From contig CP012156.1 of assembly GCA_001602435.1 (NCBI GenBank), positions 1-64,000 on the forward strand: a DNA stretch of 64,000 nt, in the 5' to 3' direction. The notes beneath the pieces were generated by a model that saw nothing but the letters and a program-made list of their open reading frames with translations, searched no databases and was not told the origin of the DNA. Below are positions 27,370-37,381 of this stretch, one piece after another; within the stretch, counting starts at the first letter, position 1, and each line of letters opens with the position of its first letter. The position numbers were made by a program, and so were the translations under genes. The DNA comes from Hyphomonadaceae bacterium UKL13-1. GTDB taxonomy: Bacteria > Pseudomonadota > Alphaproteobacteria > Caulobacterales > Aquidulcibacteraceae.

Positions 27370-27802
27370 TTGTATAACCTCGAGCGCTTCAATGCGCTAG
27401 TGGTTGGCAAATTCAGCTGTTCACCTTTAGAGAGTTTCTCGATTGGCGAAGTGCGCAATAGTGCTCAAGATTGCCTGCGAGACCAACGTAAGGATCTTTT
27501 TCGCCATACAGCAATGTTGCACTTCTAGAGACTGGCGTGGGGCTCCAGCAATGCTGCGAAGGCCGCTTTGAGCCACTTTTAGCGACCACAGTCGTTCCTA
27601 AGTTGGCCCATTTCTTCTCTTTGTGAGAAAGCATTAGTATAGGCAAAAATTTGCCCATGAACCCCAATTCTTGGAATCGCCCAAATTCTTGGATGCAGCC
27701 CTGCCCAACGATACCGTGGTCACAATTTTGGTCACGTTTTGGTCACAATAACCACATGCCCAAGTCGGGAATTATTTTTAGTATTGATTTTATTGGAAAA
27801 AA
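27370..27802. promoter_or_regulatory. Region between hsdR and tRNA-Ala with direct repeats
   Basis: No convincing gene is present. The region must hold the hsdR promoter. Near the tRNA it contains AATTCTTGGA twice (27666-27675 and 27684-27693, 18 bp apart) and GGTCAC three times at an 11-bp period (27719-27724, 27730-27735, 27741-27746). One-turn spacing suggests protein-binding sites, either for a regulator of the RM operon or for an integrase arm domain. Confidence 0.45.
27719..27746. repeat. Three GGTCAC direct repeats at 11-bp period
   Basis: GGTCAC recurs three times with five-base A/T-rich spacers (AATTT, GTTTT). The units are too short for a CRISPR. They sit 57 bp from the tRNA 3' end, where attachment-site arm repeats would be expected. 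Confidence 0.55.
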
Positions 27803-27878
<76 letters not shown>

Positions 27879-28061
27879 ATCAGATTTGGTCGTGAAGGAC
27901 CAAACGGATTGAGTTGTGGGCTCCACCGAACCCACAAGAGCGCCGCGTATAGACGTCTCGGCGGAGGGGATCAAGACGGGCGTCGCAGCGGCGCTGCAGC
28001 AAGCGATGTGAGCCTTCGCTCGCGACCAGCATTTCTTGCCAAACAAGGTGTCAGAAACGCA

Positions 28062-28104
28062 AAAGGCCTGCCCTAGCCACATAAAGCGGTGAGGGCAGGC
28101 CTTT
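28062..28104. terminator. Bidirectional terminator hairpin
   Basis: AAAGGCCTGCCCT pairs with AGGGCAGGCCTTT around a 17-base loop, with T-runs on both sides (TTTTT plus strand, TTTT minus strand). It follows the TIGR02300-family gene on the minus strand. A second GC hairpin (CGCTGCG...CGCAGCG) is at 28111-28134. Confidence 0.8.
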
Positions 28105-28147
28105 TTCAATCGCTGCGCGCCGGCGCACGCAGCGCGGGCTTTAGGTC

Positions 28148-28666
28148 TTAGCGGGGGTCGACGTCATCATCGTCTGGACCAGGGATATCGCCCAGATCGT
28201 CGTCGATCAGGTCTTCGTCATCTTCCAAGAACGGCACTTCATCATCGCCGGCGGTTGGATCATCATCGTCCAATTCCTGCTCAGAGAAGCCTTCGGGCAC
28301 ATCTGCGCCGCCGGTGCCTTGGTTGATCGGGTCGGATTCTTCATCGTCATCGAGTTCGAGTGGGGCTTGGTCAACAGCCGCTGCATCGAGCTCTGCCGTG
28401 ACTTCTTCATGCTCCATTTCGTCCTCGTCCATATCAGGATCGACGACCTTTGCGGGCGCGTCTTCGTCGTCTTCCTCTGCGGCCGCAGCCAGTTTCGGAT
28501 CAAACGCGGTCAGACGTGCTTTGGCGCGACGGGCTTTGACGGCCTCATCATCGGGATCAAACACATTTGCACACTTGGGGCACTCTGCAGGCCGCTTGTG
28601 TAAGTCATAAAATTTTGCGCCGCAGGCGGGGCACAATTGTTTTTCGCCAAGGTCAATTTTAGGCAC
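28148..28666 (-). CDS. TIGR02300-family (FYDLN acid) protein
   Basis: About 172 residues. The N-terminus (KQLCPACGAKFYDLHKRPAECPKCANVFDPD) carries the FYDL(N/H) signature with two Cys-x2-Cys pairs that could bind zinc. The rest is strongly acidic, with runs of Asp and Glu to the C-terminus. GTG at 28666 was chosen because it begins VPKIDLGEKQ, like family members, and has GGAG eight bases upstream; an upstream ATG would add an unrelated ten residues. Function is unknown in the family. It is typically found beside aroA in alphaproteobacteria, as here. Confidence 0.8.
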   Translation of the reverse strand: MPKIDLGEKQLCPACGAKFYDLHKRPAECPKCANVFDPDDEAVKARRAKARLTAFDPKLAAAAEEDDEDAPAKVVDPDMDEDEMEHEEVTAELDAAAVDQAPLELDDDEESDPINQGTGGADVPEGFSEQELDDDDPTAGDDEVPFLEDDEDLIDDDLGDIPGPDDDDVDPR

Positions 28667-28773
28667 TGTTGGGGCTCCACTGGCCGATCGCCACATTGGG
28701 AAGGTAATCTAAGGGCGCAGCGCTTGCCACGTTAGAGGGACGCTGTCAAAACCTATGCTGCAGTCCAATGTAT

Positions 28774-30075
28774 TTAGGCAGAAGATTGCGCGCGCAACTG
28801 GCCCAAAACATCGAAGAAAGTGGGGAAAGTTTTCGAGGTACAGGCAGGGTCTTCAATCGTTACCCCTTCATTGGCCAAACCCGCAATCGCCAGCGACATC
28901 GCCATACGGTGGTCGTCATAAGTGGCGACTTGAGCCGGCTTGAGCTTGGCAGGCCGGATTAGCAGGCCGTCTTGGCGTTCGTCCAAATCCGCACCCATGG
29001 CGCGCAATTGGGTGGCCATGGCCTTTACCCGGTCAGTCTCCTTCCAGCGCATGTGCTCAACCCCCGTGATCAGGACGGGGCTGGACGCATTCGAAGCGAT
29101 GGCGGCGAGCGTGGGCGCTGTGTCGGAGATTGCATTCATATTGATCTCAAGGCCGTGGAGTTGGGCGGGGCCGGTCACGGTCAGGCCGTCAGCACTTTCT
29201 TCCACCTTCGCGCCCATGCCGGCCAAGGCATCGACAAAGAGCGCATCGCCTTGCAGCGCTTGCCGCGACAGCCCGGGGACGGTCACGCGCCCGCCGGTGA
29301 CGGCGGCAGCGGCAAAGAAATAGGACGCGCTCGACGCATCAGGCTCTACCTGATAGCGCGCTTTGGCTTGATAGGTTTGGCCGGCGGCCACCCGCAATCT
29401 CTGCGGTTCTGATCGCTCAACTTCAACGCCCCAATCGGCCATCATGTCGATGGTCATGGCGATATAGGGTTCAGAAACGATCGGGCCGGTCAGCACAAGG
29501 TCGGTATCCGCCTTGGCAAAGGGGGCGACCATCAAGGCGGCGCTGACCTGTTGGCTAGAACGCTGCGGGTCCAACTCTAGACGGCCACCAGGAAGGCCAG
29601 AGCCCACAAGGCTTAGCGGGAAGTGGCCCGGCGTGCCTTCAAAGCTGATTTCAGCGCCTTGGGCCTTTAAGACAACTAATAAGTCGCCCATCGGCCGCTT
29701 GCGCATGGCGGCCACCCCGTCAAACCGCACAGGGGCTAGGCCAAGGGCGCTTAAAGCGAGCAGGAAGCGGGCGGCGGTGCCCGCATTGCCGACGAATAAG
29801 TCTGCTGCCCCGCCTTTGGGCGCGGGTAATTGACCGCCACAGCCCGCGACCTCGAAGGTTGCTGCCTCTGGATCGTGGGAGACGTCAAAGCCCAAAGCGT
29901 TCAGGCAGCTGGCGAAAATCCGCGTGTCGTCACTGTCGAGCGCGCCGGTCAAAACCGATTGGCCCTGTGCTAGAGCCGCCAGCAGCAAGGCCCGATTATT
30001 AATGCTCTTGGAGCCCGGAACCGTCACGGTGCCGCGGGCAGGGGCTTTGAAGCTGGGGATGAACAAGGTTTCCAT
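28774..30075 (-). CDS. aroA: 3-phosphoshikimate 1-carboxyvinyltransferase (EPSP synthase)
   Basis: A 433-residue enzyme joining shikimate-3-phosphate and phosphoenolpyruvate in the chorismate pathway. Visible family elements are GSKSINNRALLLAALA near the N-terminus, FVGNAGTAARFLLAL (the NAGTA motif) near 95, RKRPMGDLL, and the C-terminal DDHRMAMSLAIAGL. It feeds the tryptophan genes located nearby. It is divergent from cmk with 176 bp between them, which must hold both promoters. Confidence 0.97.
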   Translation of the reverse strand: METLFIPSFKAPARGTVTVPGSKSINNRALLLAALAQGQSVLTGALDSDDTRIFASCLNALGFDVSHDPEAATFEVAGCGGQLPAPKGGAADLFVGNAGTAARFLLALSALGLAPVRFDGVAAMRKRPMGDLLVVLKAQGAEISFEGTPGHFPLSLVGSGLPGGRLELDPQRSSQQVSAALMVAPFAKADTDLVLTGPIVSEPYIAMTIDMMADWGVEVERSEPQRLRVAAGQTYQAKARYQVEPDASSASYFFAAAAVTGGRVTVPGLSRQALQGDALFVDALAGMGAKVEESADGLTVTGPAQLHGLEINMNAISDTAPTLAAIASNASSPVLITGVEHMRWKETDRVKAMATQLRAMGADLDERQDGLLIRPAKLKPAQVATYDDHRMAMSLAIAGLANEGVTIEDPACTSKTFPTFFDVLGQLRAQSSA

Positions 30076-30251
30076 AAGCGCTTCTTAAAGTCGTGGGCAC
30101 ACAAAATAAAGGCGCATTGCGGCATGCGTGCTTTGCTAAAGCGAGTTCAGGCTCATCGGGTTGCATTTGCTGTTTGGCAGCAGCGGACAAGCTTGATAGG
30201 ACCACGCCGGAAACCAAGCACCCCAATTCCTAGCCAACGGGCACCCTACAT

Positions 30252-30884
30252 ATGATTATTGCTGTCGATGGCCCCTTGGCTGCTGGAAAGGGTACAATCT
30301 CTAAGGCATTGGCTGCGCTTTATGGCCTGCCTCATATGGACACAGGCAAGCTCTATCGGGGCGTGGCCTATCGTCTCCTGTCTGCTGGTCACGCACCGCA
30401 GGATGCTGATACCGCAGCTGAGGTGGCGCGGAACTTGTCGATGGACGGGATTGAGGATGCAGATTTGCGCACCGCCCAAGTCGGTGCGGCGGCTTCCGTG
30501 GTAGCGGCCAACCAAGCTGTGCGGCAAGCTTTGTTCGACCTTCAACGCAATTTTGCTTTGCAAACCGGTGGGGCTGTCCTCGATGGCCGCGATATTGGCA
30601 CGGTGGTATGCCCTGAAGCCGACATCAAGCTGTATGTCTCGGCCAGCCCAGAAGAGCGCGCGCGGCGCCGCCAGATGGAACTGGAAGCCCTCGGGGAAGT
30701 TATCTGCTTTGAGACGATGTTGGCCCAAACCCTCGAACGAGACGCCCGAGATTCAGGGCGTGCTGACGCCCCTTTACGGCCCGCTGAAGACTCCCACTTG
30801 CTCGATACGACTGGTCTGAGTATAGAGGCGGCTGTGGATAAAGCCCGATTGATCGTGGAACAGGTGCGTTTGGCCAAAAGCTAG
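30252..30884 (+). CDS. cmk: Cytidylate kinase
   Basis: A 210-residue kinase phosphorylating CMP and dCMP. The P-loop is IIAVDGPLAAGKGTISK at the N-terminus, followed by MDTGKLYRGVAYRL (substrate binding), LDGRDIGTVVCPEADIKLYV and ERARRRQMEL (lid). The A-A-G-K-G-T variant of the P-loop is common in alphaproteobacteria. It precedes rpsA, a conserved pairing. Confidence 0.95.
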   Translation: MIIAVDGPLAAGKGTISKALAALYGLPHMDTGKLYRGVAYRLLSAGHAPQDADTAAEVARNLSMDGIEDADLRTAQVGAAASVVAANQAVRQALFDLQRNFALQTGGAVLDGRDIGTVVCPEADIKLYVSASPEERARRRQMELEALGEVICFETMLAQTLERDARDSGRADAPLRPAEDSHLLDTTGLSIEAAVDKARLIVEQVRLAKS

Positions 30885-30924
30885 ACAAGCTTTCCTCGAA
30901 ATTCCAACAATCGTGTGATCCACG

Positions 30925-30938
30925 TTTAGCATGCTAAA
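30925..30938. promoter_or_regulatory. Perfect 14-bp palindrome upstream of rpsA
   Basis: TTTAGCATGCTAAA is a perfect palindrome 108 bp before the rpsA start and 41 bp after cmk. It may be a binding site for a dimeric regulator. No known motif is claimed. Confidence 0.4.
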
Positions 30939-30957
30939 ATGATGCGTTGTAAGACGC

Positions 30958-31015
30958 GAGGCCCGAAGGCCGCAGGACCTTTCGGGCAAGACCGCCGGAG
31001 CCAACCGGCAGGCCT
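30958..31015 (+). promoter_or_regulatory. GC-rich hairpins in the rpsA leader
   Basis: The leader contains GGCCCGAAGG paired with CCTTTCGGGC, then a second possible stem, GCCGG...CCGGC, shortly before the ribosome-binding region. S1 autoregulates its own translation in other bacteria, so a structured leader is plausible. The structure is by eye only. Confidence 0.35.
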
Positions 31016-31045
31016 GCTTTCATCTATTCGGAGACTGATACACAC

Positions 31046-32743
31046 ATGAGCGACATGCTCCTTAACCCGAGCCGGGACGATTTCTCGGCACTACTAGAAG
31101 AATCCTTTGGTGCCCGTGGTGGCTTGACCGAAGGCAAAGTCATTTCCGCAACCGTTGTCTCGATCGAAAACGATTTCGTTCTGGTCGACATTGGTTTGAA
31201 GACCGAAGGCCGCATTCCAGTGCGCGAATTTGGTCTTGAAGGTTCGTCCTTGAAGGTCAATGACACTGTTGAAGTTTACCTCGACCGGATTGAAAACGCG
31301 CTCGGTGAAGCCGTTGTCAGCCGCGAGAAGGCCCGCCGTGAAGAGGCTTGGGGCCGTCTTGAGAAGCTGTTTGCAACCGGCGAGTCGGTTGATGGTGCGA
31401 TCGTTGGCCGCGTGAAGGGTGGCTTCACGGTTGACCTCGGTGGCGCAAACGCCTTCTTGCCAGGTTCGCAAGTCGACATCCGCCCCGTGCGCGACGTCGG
31501 TCCTTTGATGAACATTGTTCAGCCATTCTGCATCCTGAAAATGGATCGCCCACGTGGCAACATCGTGGTGTCGCGTCGTTCGATCCTCGAACTCGACCGT
31601 GCGGAAGCCCGCACCGAGATCGTTGCCGGTCTGGCCGAAGGCGAAATCCGCGACGGCGTTGTCAAGAACATCACCGATTACGGTGCGTTCGTGGACTTGG
31701 GCGGCGTCGACGGTCTGTTGCACGTTACCGACATGAGCTGGAAGCGTATCAGCCACCCAAGCCAAGTGCTGAACGTGGGCGACACGGTTCAAGTTCAGAT
31801 CGTCAAGATCAACCCAGACACCCAGCGTATCTCCTTGGGCATGAAGCAATTGCTGTCGGATCCTTGGGATGGTGCTGAAGCCAAATATCCAGTTGGCGCA
31901 CGTTATTCGGGCGTCATCACCAACATCACCGATTATGGTGCGTTCGTGGAACTGGAATCTGGCGTCGAAGGCTTGGTCCACGTGTCCGAAATGTCTTGGA
32001 CCAAGAAAACCTTGCATCCTTCCAAGATCGTCAACCCAGGCGATCCAGTGGACGTGATCGTGATCGACGTCGATGGCGACAAGCGCCGCATCTCGCTGGG
32101 CATGAAGCAAGCTCAACCCAATCCTTGGGATGCGTTTGTCACGGAATTCCCAGTTGGCTCGACGCTCACTGGCGAAATCAAGAACATCACCGAATTCGGT
32201 CTGTTCGTGGGCGTCAATGAAGAGTTGGACGGCATGGTTCACATGTCGGACATCGACTGGAACCAAGCTGGCGAAGAAGCCATCAAGAACTACAAGCGCG
32301 GCGACATGGTCGAAGCCAAGGTTCTCGATGTCGACGTTGAGAAAGAGCGTATTTCGCTCGGCATCAAGCAAGTCTCGTCAGATCCGTTTGCAACCGAGAC
32401 CTTGAAGCGCGGCCAAACCGTGACTTGCACCGTGACCGAAATTGCTTCGGGCGGTATCGAAGTCTCGATCGGTCCAGACAACATCATGAAAGCTTTTGTT
32501 CGCAAGTCGGACATCTCGCGTGATCGTGCAGAACAGCGTCCAGAACGCTATGCTGTCGGTGACCGCGTTGATGCCGTCGTGACGGCAATCGACAAAGCAA
32601 CGCGTAAAGTCTCGGTTTCGATCAAGGCGCTTGAAATGGCTGAAGAAAAAGAAGCCATTAGCCAATTCGGATCGTCCGACTCCGGCGCATCTTTGGGCGA
32701 TATCCTTGGCGCAGCACTGCGTCAGAAGGAACAAAACGACTAA
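31046..32743 (+). CDS. rpsA: 30S ribosomal protein S1
   Basis: A 565-residue S1 with about six S1/OB-fold repeats, which brings mRNAs to the ribosome. Repeats are recognisable by G-x-V/I-x-x-I-T-x-Y/F-G-A/L-F-V units, for example GVVKNITDYGAFVDLGGVDGLLH, GVITNITDYGAFVEL and GEIKNITEFGLFVGV, each ending with RISLGMKQ-like sequence. Codon use is strongly biased, as expected for an abundant protein. It is followed by a strong terminator. Confidence 0.97.
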   Translation: MSDMLLNPSRDDFSALLEESFGARGGLTEGKVISATVVSIENDFVLVDIGLKTEGRIPVREFGLEGSSLKVNDTVEVYLDRIENALGEAVVSREKARREEAWGRLEKLFATGESVDGAIVGRVKGGFTVDLGGANAFLPGSQVDIRPVRDVGPLMNIVQPFCILKMDRPRGNIVVSRRSILELDRAEARTEIVAGLAEGEIRDGVVKNITDYGAFVDLGGVDGLLHVTDMSWKRISHPSQVLNVGDTVQVQIVKINPDTQRISLGMKQLLSDPWDGAEAKYPVGARYSGVITNITDYGAFVELESGVEGLVHVSEMSWTKKTLHPSKIVNPGDPVDVIVIDVDGDKRRISLGMKQAQPNPWDAFVTEFPVGSTLTGEIKNITEFGLFVGVNEELDGMVHMSDIDWNQAGEEAIKNYKRGDMVEAKVLDVDVEKERISLGIKQVSSDPFATETLKRGQTVTCTVTEIASGGIEVSIGPDNIMKAFVRKSDISRDRAEQRPERYAVGDRVDAVVTAIDKATRKVSVSIKALEMAEEKEAISQFGSSDSGASLGDILGAALRQKEQND

Positions 32744-32792
32744 ACTTGATTGTGGTGATCCAAGATCACCCCAAGCAAATGCAGCTTTTAAG

Positions 32793-32825
32793 AAAGGCCA
32801 GAGCGTTGCTCTGGCCTTTTTTGTT
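32793..32825 (+). terminator. Rho-independent terminator after rpsA
   Basis: GGCCAGAGC and GCTCTGGCC form a perfect nine-pair stem with loop GTT, followed by TTTTTT. Confidence 0.92.
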
Positions 32826-32921
32826 TTCGGTCAAAGACAAATTTCCTTAAGAAGGCTTGCGCATAAGTGGTTTTTTGCTGTTATATGGTCGCAATAAAGT
32901 TTAACTGGGGGGCAGACCCAT

Positions 32922-33218
32922 ATGTTGCGATCTGAACTTGTTGCTAAATTAGCTACCGAGAATCCGCATCTATTTCATGGGGATGTCGAACGTGTGGTCG
33001 ATACCGTGCTGGAAGAGATCACCAAGGCATTGGAAAAAGGCGACCGCGTCGAATTGCGCGGGTTCGGAGCATTTTCCGTGCGTTCCCGCGGGGCACGTCA
33101 GGGTCGCAACCCACGCACGGGCGAAGGCGTGGCCGTGGATGCCAAGCACGCACCATTCTTTAAAGCGGGTAAGGAATTGCGCGCCCGCTTAAACGGTGGC
33201 GTCGATCCCGGCGAATAA
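32922..33218 (+). CDS. ihfB: Integration host factor subunit beta
   Basis: A 98-residue HU/IHF-family DNA-bending protein. It has [17 protein letters not shown] at the start, the [15 protein letters not shown] core, and the DNA-inserting arm [14 protein letters not shown] with the Pro that wedges into the minor groove. Downstream-of-rpsA placement is the classic ihfB position. IHF also assists many tyrosine recombinases, though no link to the island is shown. Confidence 0.96.
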   Translation: MLRSELVAKLATENPHLFHGDVERVVDTVLEEITKALEKGDRVELRGFGAFSVRSRGARQGRNPRTGEGVAVDAKHAPFFKAGKELRARLNGGVDPGE

Positions 33219-33345
33219 GCTTGGGCGCGCAGCTATCCTGGCGCGTTTGCCCGCTCACCTTTTCGATTTTTCCCTCATCAGAGCGCGGCGGACCCTCAAG
33301 CTGGGTGCGCCGCTTCGTGTTAATAGTGCGTAGAAGGATTTCAAC

Positions 33346-33750
33346 ATGAGCATCGCCGATGAATTCAAAGCCTTTATCTCTGGCGGAAATGTCATTGACC
33401 TCGCCGTTGGTGTGGTCATCGGTGCCGCTTTCGGCAAGATTGTTGCAGCCTTTGTCGACAAGGTGATTATGCCGGTCGTCGGTCTCTTGACTGGCGGCGT
33501 TGATCTGGCCGGCATGAAGATCGTGCTGCAGGCGGCTGACGAGGCGGCCAAGAAGGCAGAAGTCGCCATCGGCTATGGCGATGTGTTGGCTGCGACCTTG
33601 AACTTCGTGATTGTCGGCTTTGTCCTGTTCTTGGTCGTGAAAGCTTACAATCGGGTCAAAGCACCAGCGCCTGCACCAGCCGCACCAGCCGGGCCTAGCC
33701 AAGAAGAGCTTTTGGCCGAAATTCGCGACCTGTTGAAAAAGCAAAGCTGA
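33346..33750 (+). CDS. mscL: Large-conductance mechanosensitive channel
   Basis: A 134-residue inner-membrane channel that opens on hypo-osmotic shock. The first helix is IDLAVGVVIGAAFGKIVAAFVDKVIMPVVG and the second LNFVIVGFVLFLVVKAYN. The C-terminus has an Ala/Pro linker and a helical bundle segment (QEELLAEIRDLLKKQ). Confidence 0.96.
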   Translation: MSIADEFKAFISGGNVIDLAVGVVIGAAFGKIVAAFVDKVIMPVVGLLTGGVDLAGMKIVLQAADEAAKKAEVAIGYGDVLAATLNFVIVGFVLFLVVKAYNRVKAPAPAPAAPAGPSQEELLAEIRDLLKKQS

Positions 33751-33816
33751 GGTCGGAAGCCCATTTGCCGCAGTGCGTGCTTTTGCTTTGTAGCTGAACG
33801 CTCTACATGAGCATTT

Positions 33817-34455
33817 ATGCGCCTTGCTGAAGCCAAAATTTGTGGATTGTCTGACCGCCAAACCGTGGGCGACGCCTTGGCCCAAGGTGCCGCTTTCATT
33901 GGTTTTGTGACCTTTCCCAAGAGCCCGCGCCATATTCTGCCAGCCGATGCCAAGCCGCTTGCGAAAATGGCCGCTGGCATGGCGCGGACGGTGTCGGTTG
34001 TGGTTGATCCAGATGACGCCTTGGTCGATCAAGTGGTGGCTGATCTTGGGCCGGATTTTCTGCAATTGCAGGGCAAAGAGAGCCCAGAGCGTTGCGCCGC
34101 GATCAAGGCGCGCGGCGTCGGCATCATTCGCGCCTTTGGTATTTCTGAGCGTCAAGACCTAGAGCAAATCAAGCCCTATCTCGGCATCGTCGATTATCTT
34201 TTATTCGACGCTAAGGCGCCCAAGGGTGCCGACCGCCCAGGTGGGCTCGGCCATGTGTTTGATTGGACAATCTTGCAAGGCTTTCAAAGCCCTGTGCCGT
34301 GGTTCCTGTCGGGCGGACTGAACCCTGAAAATGTGGCGGAAGCCGTGCGGCAGACCGGTGCACCTTTGGTGGATGTCTCCTCTGGCGTTGAGCGCGCGCC
34401 AGGCTTAAAGGATAGCGCACGGATCGCCAGCTTCATGCAAGCTTTGAACGACTGA
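33817..34455 (+). CDS. trpF: Phosphoribosylanthranilate isomerase
   Basis: A 212-residue TIM-barrel isomerase in tryptophan synthesis. Seen are [13 protein letters not shown] (catalytic Cys), [19 protein letters not shown]-like [28 protein letters not shown] and the phosphate-binding [11 protein letters not shown], ending [15 protein letters not shown]. It begins the trpF-trpB-trpA group, 19 bp before trpB. Confidence 0.96.
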   Translation: MRLAEAKICGLSDRQTVGDALAQGAAFIGFVTFPKSPRHILPADAKPLAKMAAGMARTVSVVVDPDDALVDQVVADLGPDFLQLQGKESPERCAAIKARGVGIIRAFGISERQDLEQIKPYLGIVDYLLFDAKAPKGADRPGGLGHVFDWTILQGFQSPVPWFLSGGLNPENVAEAVRQTGAPLVDVSSGVERAPGLKDSARIASFMQALND

Positions 34456-34474
34456 GAATGGATCACTAAACAAG

Positions 34475-35686
34475 ATGGACGCACGTAATTCCTGGGGTTC
34501 TTATCCCGACGCGCAAGGCCGCTTTGGCCAATTTGGCGGTCGCTTTGTCGCTGAAACCCTGATGCCCAATATCTTGGCGCTGCAGCAAGCCTATGAGGAT
34601 GCTAAGGCCGATCCCAGCTTTCAGGAGACCTTAGACGTCTTCTTGCGCGACTATGTGGGCCGTCCCAGCCCACTATATTTCGCTGAGCGTCTCACCGACC
34701 ATTTCGGCGGCGCGAAAATTTATTTTAAGCGCGATGAACTCAATCATACCGGTGCCCATAAGATCAATAATTGTATGGGGCAGATTTTCTTGGCCATGCG
34801 CATGGGCAAAACGCGCATCATCGCGGAAACCGGTGCGGGTCAACATGGCGTGGCTACGGCTACTGTCTGCGCCCGCTTTGGCCTGCCTTGCATCGTCTAT
34901 ATGGGCGCGACGGATGTCGAGCGGCAAAGCCCGAATGTGTTCCGCATGAAGCTGTTGGGTGCCGAAGTACGCCCAGTGGATGCAGGCACCGCCACGCTCA
35001 AAGACGCGATGAATGAAGCCCTGCGCGACTGGGTCACCAATGTGAAGGACACCTTCTACATCATTGGGACGGTTGCTGGTCCACACCCCTATCCACAATT
35101 GGTCCGTGACTTCCAGTCCGTGATTGGCCGCGAAACCAAGCAGCAAATGCTGGAACGCGAAGGCCGTCTGCCGGACGCTTTGGTGGCCTGCATTGGCGGT
35201 GGTTCAAATGCCATTGGTCTGTTCCATCCTTTCCTTGAAGACGAAAGCGTCAAAATTTATGGCGTGGAGGCAGCAGGCCATGGCATTGAAACGGGTCAGC
35301 ACGCAGCCGCTTTGACGGGCGGACGGCCCGGCGTTTTGCATGGCAACCGTACCTATCTTTTGCAAAATGACGATGGCCAGATCATTGACGCCCACTCCAT
35401 CTCGGCAGGCCTCGATTATCCAGGCGTCGGGCCCGAGCATGCGTTCTTGAAGGATACGGGCCGGGCCACCTATTTGTCGGCCACCGACGATGAAGCCCTC
35501 GAAGCTTTCCAGCTTTGTGCACGTCTCGAAGGGATATTGCCTGCTTTGGAGCCGTCGCACGCTTTGGCCCGCGTGGGCGAGATCGCGAAGGACGTCGGCA
35601 AGGGTGGTATTGTGGTGATGAACCTCTGTGGTCGCGGTGACAAAGACATTTTCACCATCGCCAATGCTTTAGGGGCGAAGATCTAA
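34475..35686 (+). CDS. trpB: Tryptophan synthase beta chain
   Basis: A 403-residue PLP enzyme joining indole and serine. The PLP lysine is in [11 protein letters not shown], with [13 protein letters not shown] (substrate carboxylate loop) and the phosphate-binding GGGSNAIG. Its TAA overlaps the ATG of trpA by one base, so the two subunits are translationally coupled. Confidence 0.97.
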   Translation: MDARNSWGSYPDAQGRFGQFGGRFVAETLMPNILALQQAYEDAKADPSFQETLDVFLRDYVGRPSPLYFAERLTDHFGGAKIYFKRDELNHTGAHKINNCMGQIFLAMRMGKTRIIAETGAGQHGVATATVCARFGLPCIVYMGATDVERQSPNVFRMKLLGAEVRPVDAGTATLKDAMNEALRDWVTNVKDTFYIIGTVAGPHPYPQLVRDFQSVIGRETKQQMLEREGRLPDALVACIGGGSNAIGLFHPFLEDESVKIYGVEAAGHGIETGQHAAALTGGRPGVLHGNRTYLLQNDDGQIIDAHSISAGLDYPGVGPEHAFLKDTGRATYLSATDDEALEAFQLCARLEGILPALEPSHALARVGEIAKDVGKGGIVVMNLCGRGDKDIFTIANALGAKI

Positions 35687-36501
35687 TGCCAGTCGGACGC
35701 CTTTCTAACGCTTTTGCGTGCGCCAAAGCTGAAAACCGAGCGGCCTTGGTGGCCTATGTTATGGCTGGAGACCCTTCCCTAGAGGTCTGCGCCGCCATTC
35801 TCGACGCGTTGCCGAAAGTAGGCGTGGATGTGATCGAATTGGGCTTTCCCTTTACAGATCCGATGGCCGATGGCCCCTCGATTCAGCGTGCAGGCATTCG
35901 CGCCCTGAAAAATGGCACGACTTTGCGTAAGACCATGGCTTTGGTTGAGCAGTTTCGCAAGAACCATCCAGAGACGCCCTTGATTGTGATGGGCTATCTG
36001 AACCCGGTTGAGACTATGGGCTATGACGCCTTCGCCCGTCATGCCGCCGAAGTGGGCATTGATGGGGCCATCATTGTGGACGCCCCACCTGAAGAAGATG
36101 CCGAGTTGCGCGCCGCGATGCAGGCCAGCGATCTGGCTTTGATCCGTCTCGCCACACCCACCACGGACGCCAAGCGCTTGCCTGCAGTCGTCGCGGGCGT
36201 CAGCGGCTTTGTCTATTATGTTTCCGTGGCCGGCATCACTGGCGATAAGGCGATTGAGACGGCAGATATCGCCGAAGCCGTCGCCGCCGTGCGTGAGGCC
36301 TCAGGCCTACCTGTTGCCGTCGGCTTTGGCATCAAGACGCCAGAAGCTGCCGCCCGCACCGCAAAAATCGCCGATGGCGTGGTGGTTGGCTCAGCGCTAG
36401 TTGACGTGATTGCCAGCGCACATGAAACTGGTGGTGACGTTGCGCAAGCCGCCGCCGCCTTTTGTCAGTCCTTGTCGCAAGCCATTGCGCAAGCCCGCTA
36501 G
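35686..36501 (+). CDS. trpA: Tryptophan synthase alpha chain
   Basis: A 271-residue TIM barrel that releases indole from indole-3-glycerol phosphate. Catalytic Glu is in [16 protein letters not shown] and catalytic Asp in [12 protein letters not shown]. The phosphate site includes [10 protein letters not shown]. It is followed 11 bp later by accD, a conserved alphaproteobacterial order. Confidence 0.97.
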   Translation: MPVGRLSNAFACAKAENRAALVAYVMAGDPSLEVCAAILDALPKVGVDVIELGFPFTDPMADGPSIQRAGIRALKNGTTLRKTMALVEQFRKNHPETPLIVMGYLNPVETMGYDAFARHAAEVGIDGAIIVDAPPEEDAELRAAMQASDLALIRLATPTTDAKRLPAVVAGVSGFVYYVSVAGITGDKAIETADIAEAVAAVREASGLPVAVGFGIKTPEAAARTAKIADGVVVGSALVDVIASAHETGGDVAQAAAAFCQSLSQAIAQAR

Positions 36502-36512
36502 GAGCCATACGC

Positions 36513-37355
36513 ATGAACAGTTGGATCGACCGTATCCGTCCGGGCATCAATAAGCTTCTGCAAAAGCGGGAAACGCCCGACAATTTGTGGGTCAAGGACC
36601 CCGATAGTGGCGAAATGCTTTATCGGGTTGATCTAGAAAATAGCCAATGGGTCACGCCTTCGGGTCGGCATATGCGGATCGGGCCAGAGCTTCGCTTCCG
36701 TTATTTGTTCGATGGCGAAAGCTGGCTGGCCATCGACACGCCGAAAGTGGTTGAAGACCCGCTGAAGTTCAAAGACGACAAGCGCTATGTCGATCGCTTG
36801 AAAGATGCGCGCGCCAAGACAGGTCGCGATGATGCGATGGCGATTGGCTATGGCAAAGTCGGCGGCAGTCATGCCGTGGCCTTGGTGCAGGACTTTAACT
36901 TCATGGGTGGCTCACTCGGCATGGCCGCAGGCGAGTCCTTCATCAAGGCAGCCGAAGAAGCGCTAGAGCGCAAATGTCCGTTGATCTGCTTTACGGCTGC
37001 AGGTGGTGCGCGCATGCAAGAAGGGATTTTGTCCCTGATGCAAATGCCACGCACGACTTTGGCCATTGATGCCCTGCGCCGTGCAGGTCTGCCCTATATT
37101 GTGGTGTTGACCGACCCCACCACCGGCGGCGTCACGGCCAGCTATGCGATGCTCGGCGATATTCACATCGCAGAGCCAGGTGCCTTGATCGGCTTTGCCG
37201 GCCAGCGCGTGATTGAGCAAACCATTCGCCAGAAACTGCCGCCGGGCTTCCAACGCTCTGAATATTTGTTGGAACATGGCATGGTCGACATCGTGGTGGA
37301 TCGCCGCGAACTTAAAGCCACTCTGGCACGCATTTTGGGTTTGTTGCGGGCTTAA
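36513..37355 (+). CDS. accD: Acetyl-CoA carboxylase carboxyltransferase subunit beta
   Basis: A 280-residue subunit that transfers the carboxyl group to acetyl-CoA. The crotonase-type core is clear ([49 protein letters not shown]). The N-terminal zinc ribbon found in E. coli AccD has lost all four cysteines: the region reads [13 protein letters not shown]...[11 protein letters not shown]. This is likely lineage-specific and not a defect. ATG at 36513 was chosen since [12 protein letters not shown] matches the family start. The usual downstream folC is absent. Confidence 0.95.
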   Translation: MNSWIDRIRPGINKLLQKRETPDNLWVKDPDSGEMLYRVDLENSQWVTPSGRHMRIGPELRFRYLFDGESWLAIDTPKVVEDPLKFKDDKRYVDRLKDARAKTGRDDAMAIGYGKVGGSHAVALVQDFNFMGGSLGMAAGESFIKAAEEALERKCPLICFTAAGGARMQEGILSLMQMPRTTLAIDALRRAGLPYIVVLTDPTTGGVTASYAMLGDIHIAEPGALIGFAGQRVIEQTIRQKLPPGFQRSEYLLEHGMVDIVVDRRELKATLARILGLLRA

Positions 37356-37381
37356 TCGGCTTGCAGTTGGATCCGATTAAT

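Noticed and set aside
27413..27667. 84-codon minus-strand frame upstream of hsdR
   Set aside because: No motif, no clear ribosome-binding site, and it lies in a likely promoter and repeat region.
27719..27746. CRISPR-like repeats
   Set aside because: Six-base units at 11-bp spacing are far too short for a CRISPR; no cas gene is present in the window.
28314..28610. Poly-Ser antisense frames opposite the acidic TIGR02300 protein
   Set aside because: They are the complement of Asp/Glu-rich codons, not real proteins.
31094..32371. Long antisense open frame (425 codons) opposite rpsA
   Set aside because: It is a shadow of the strongly biased rpsA codons; composition (many His, Asn, Asp) and lack of motifs argue against a gene.
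33160..34155. Antisense open frame of 331 codons across ihfB-mscL-trpF
   Set aside because: It runs opposite three clear genes and has no recognisable domain.
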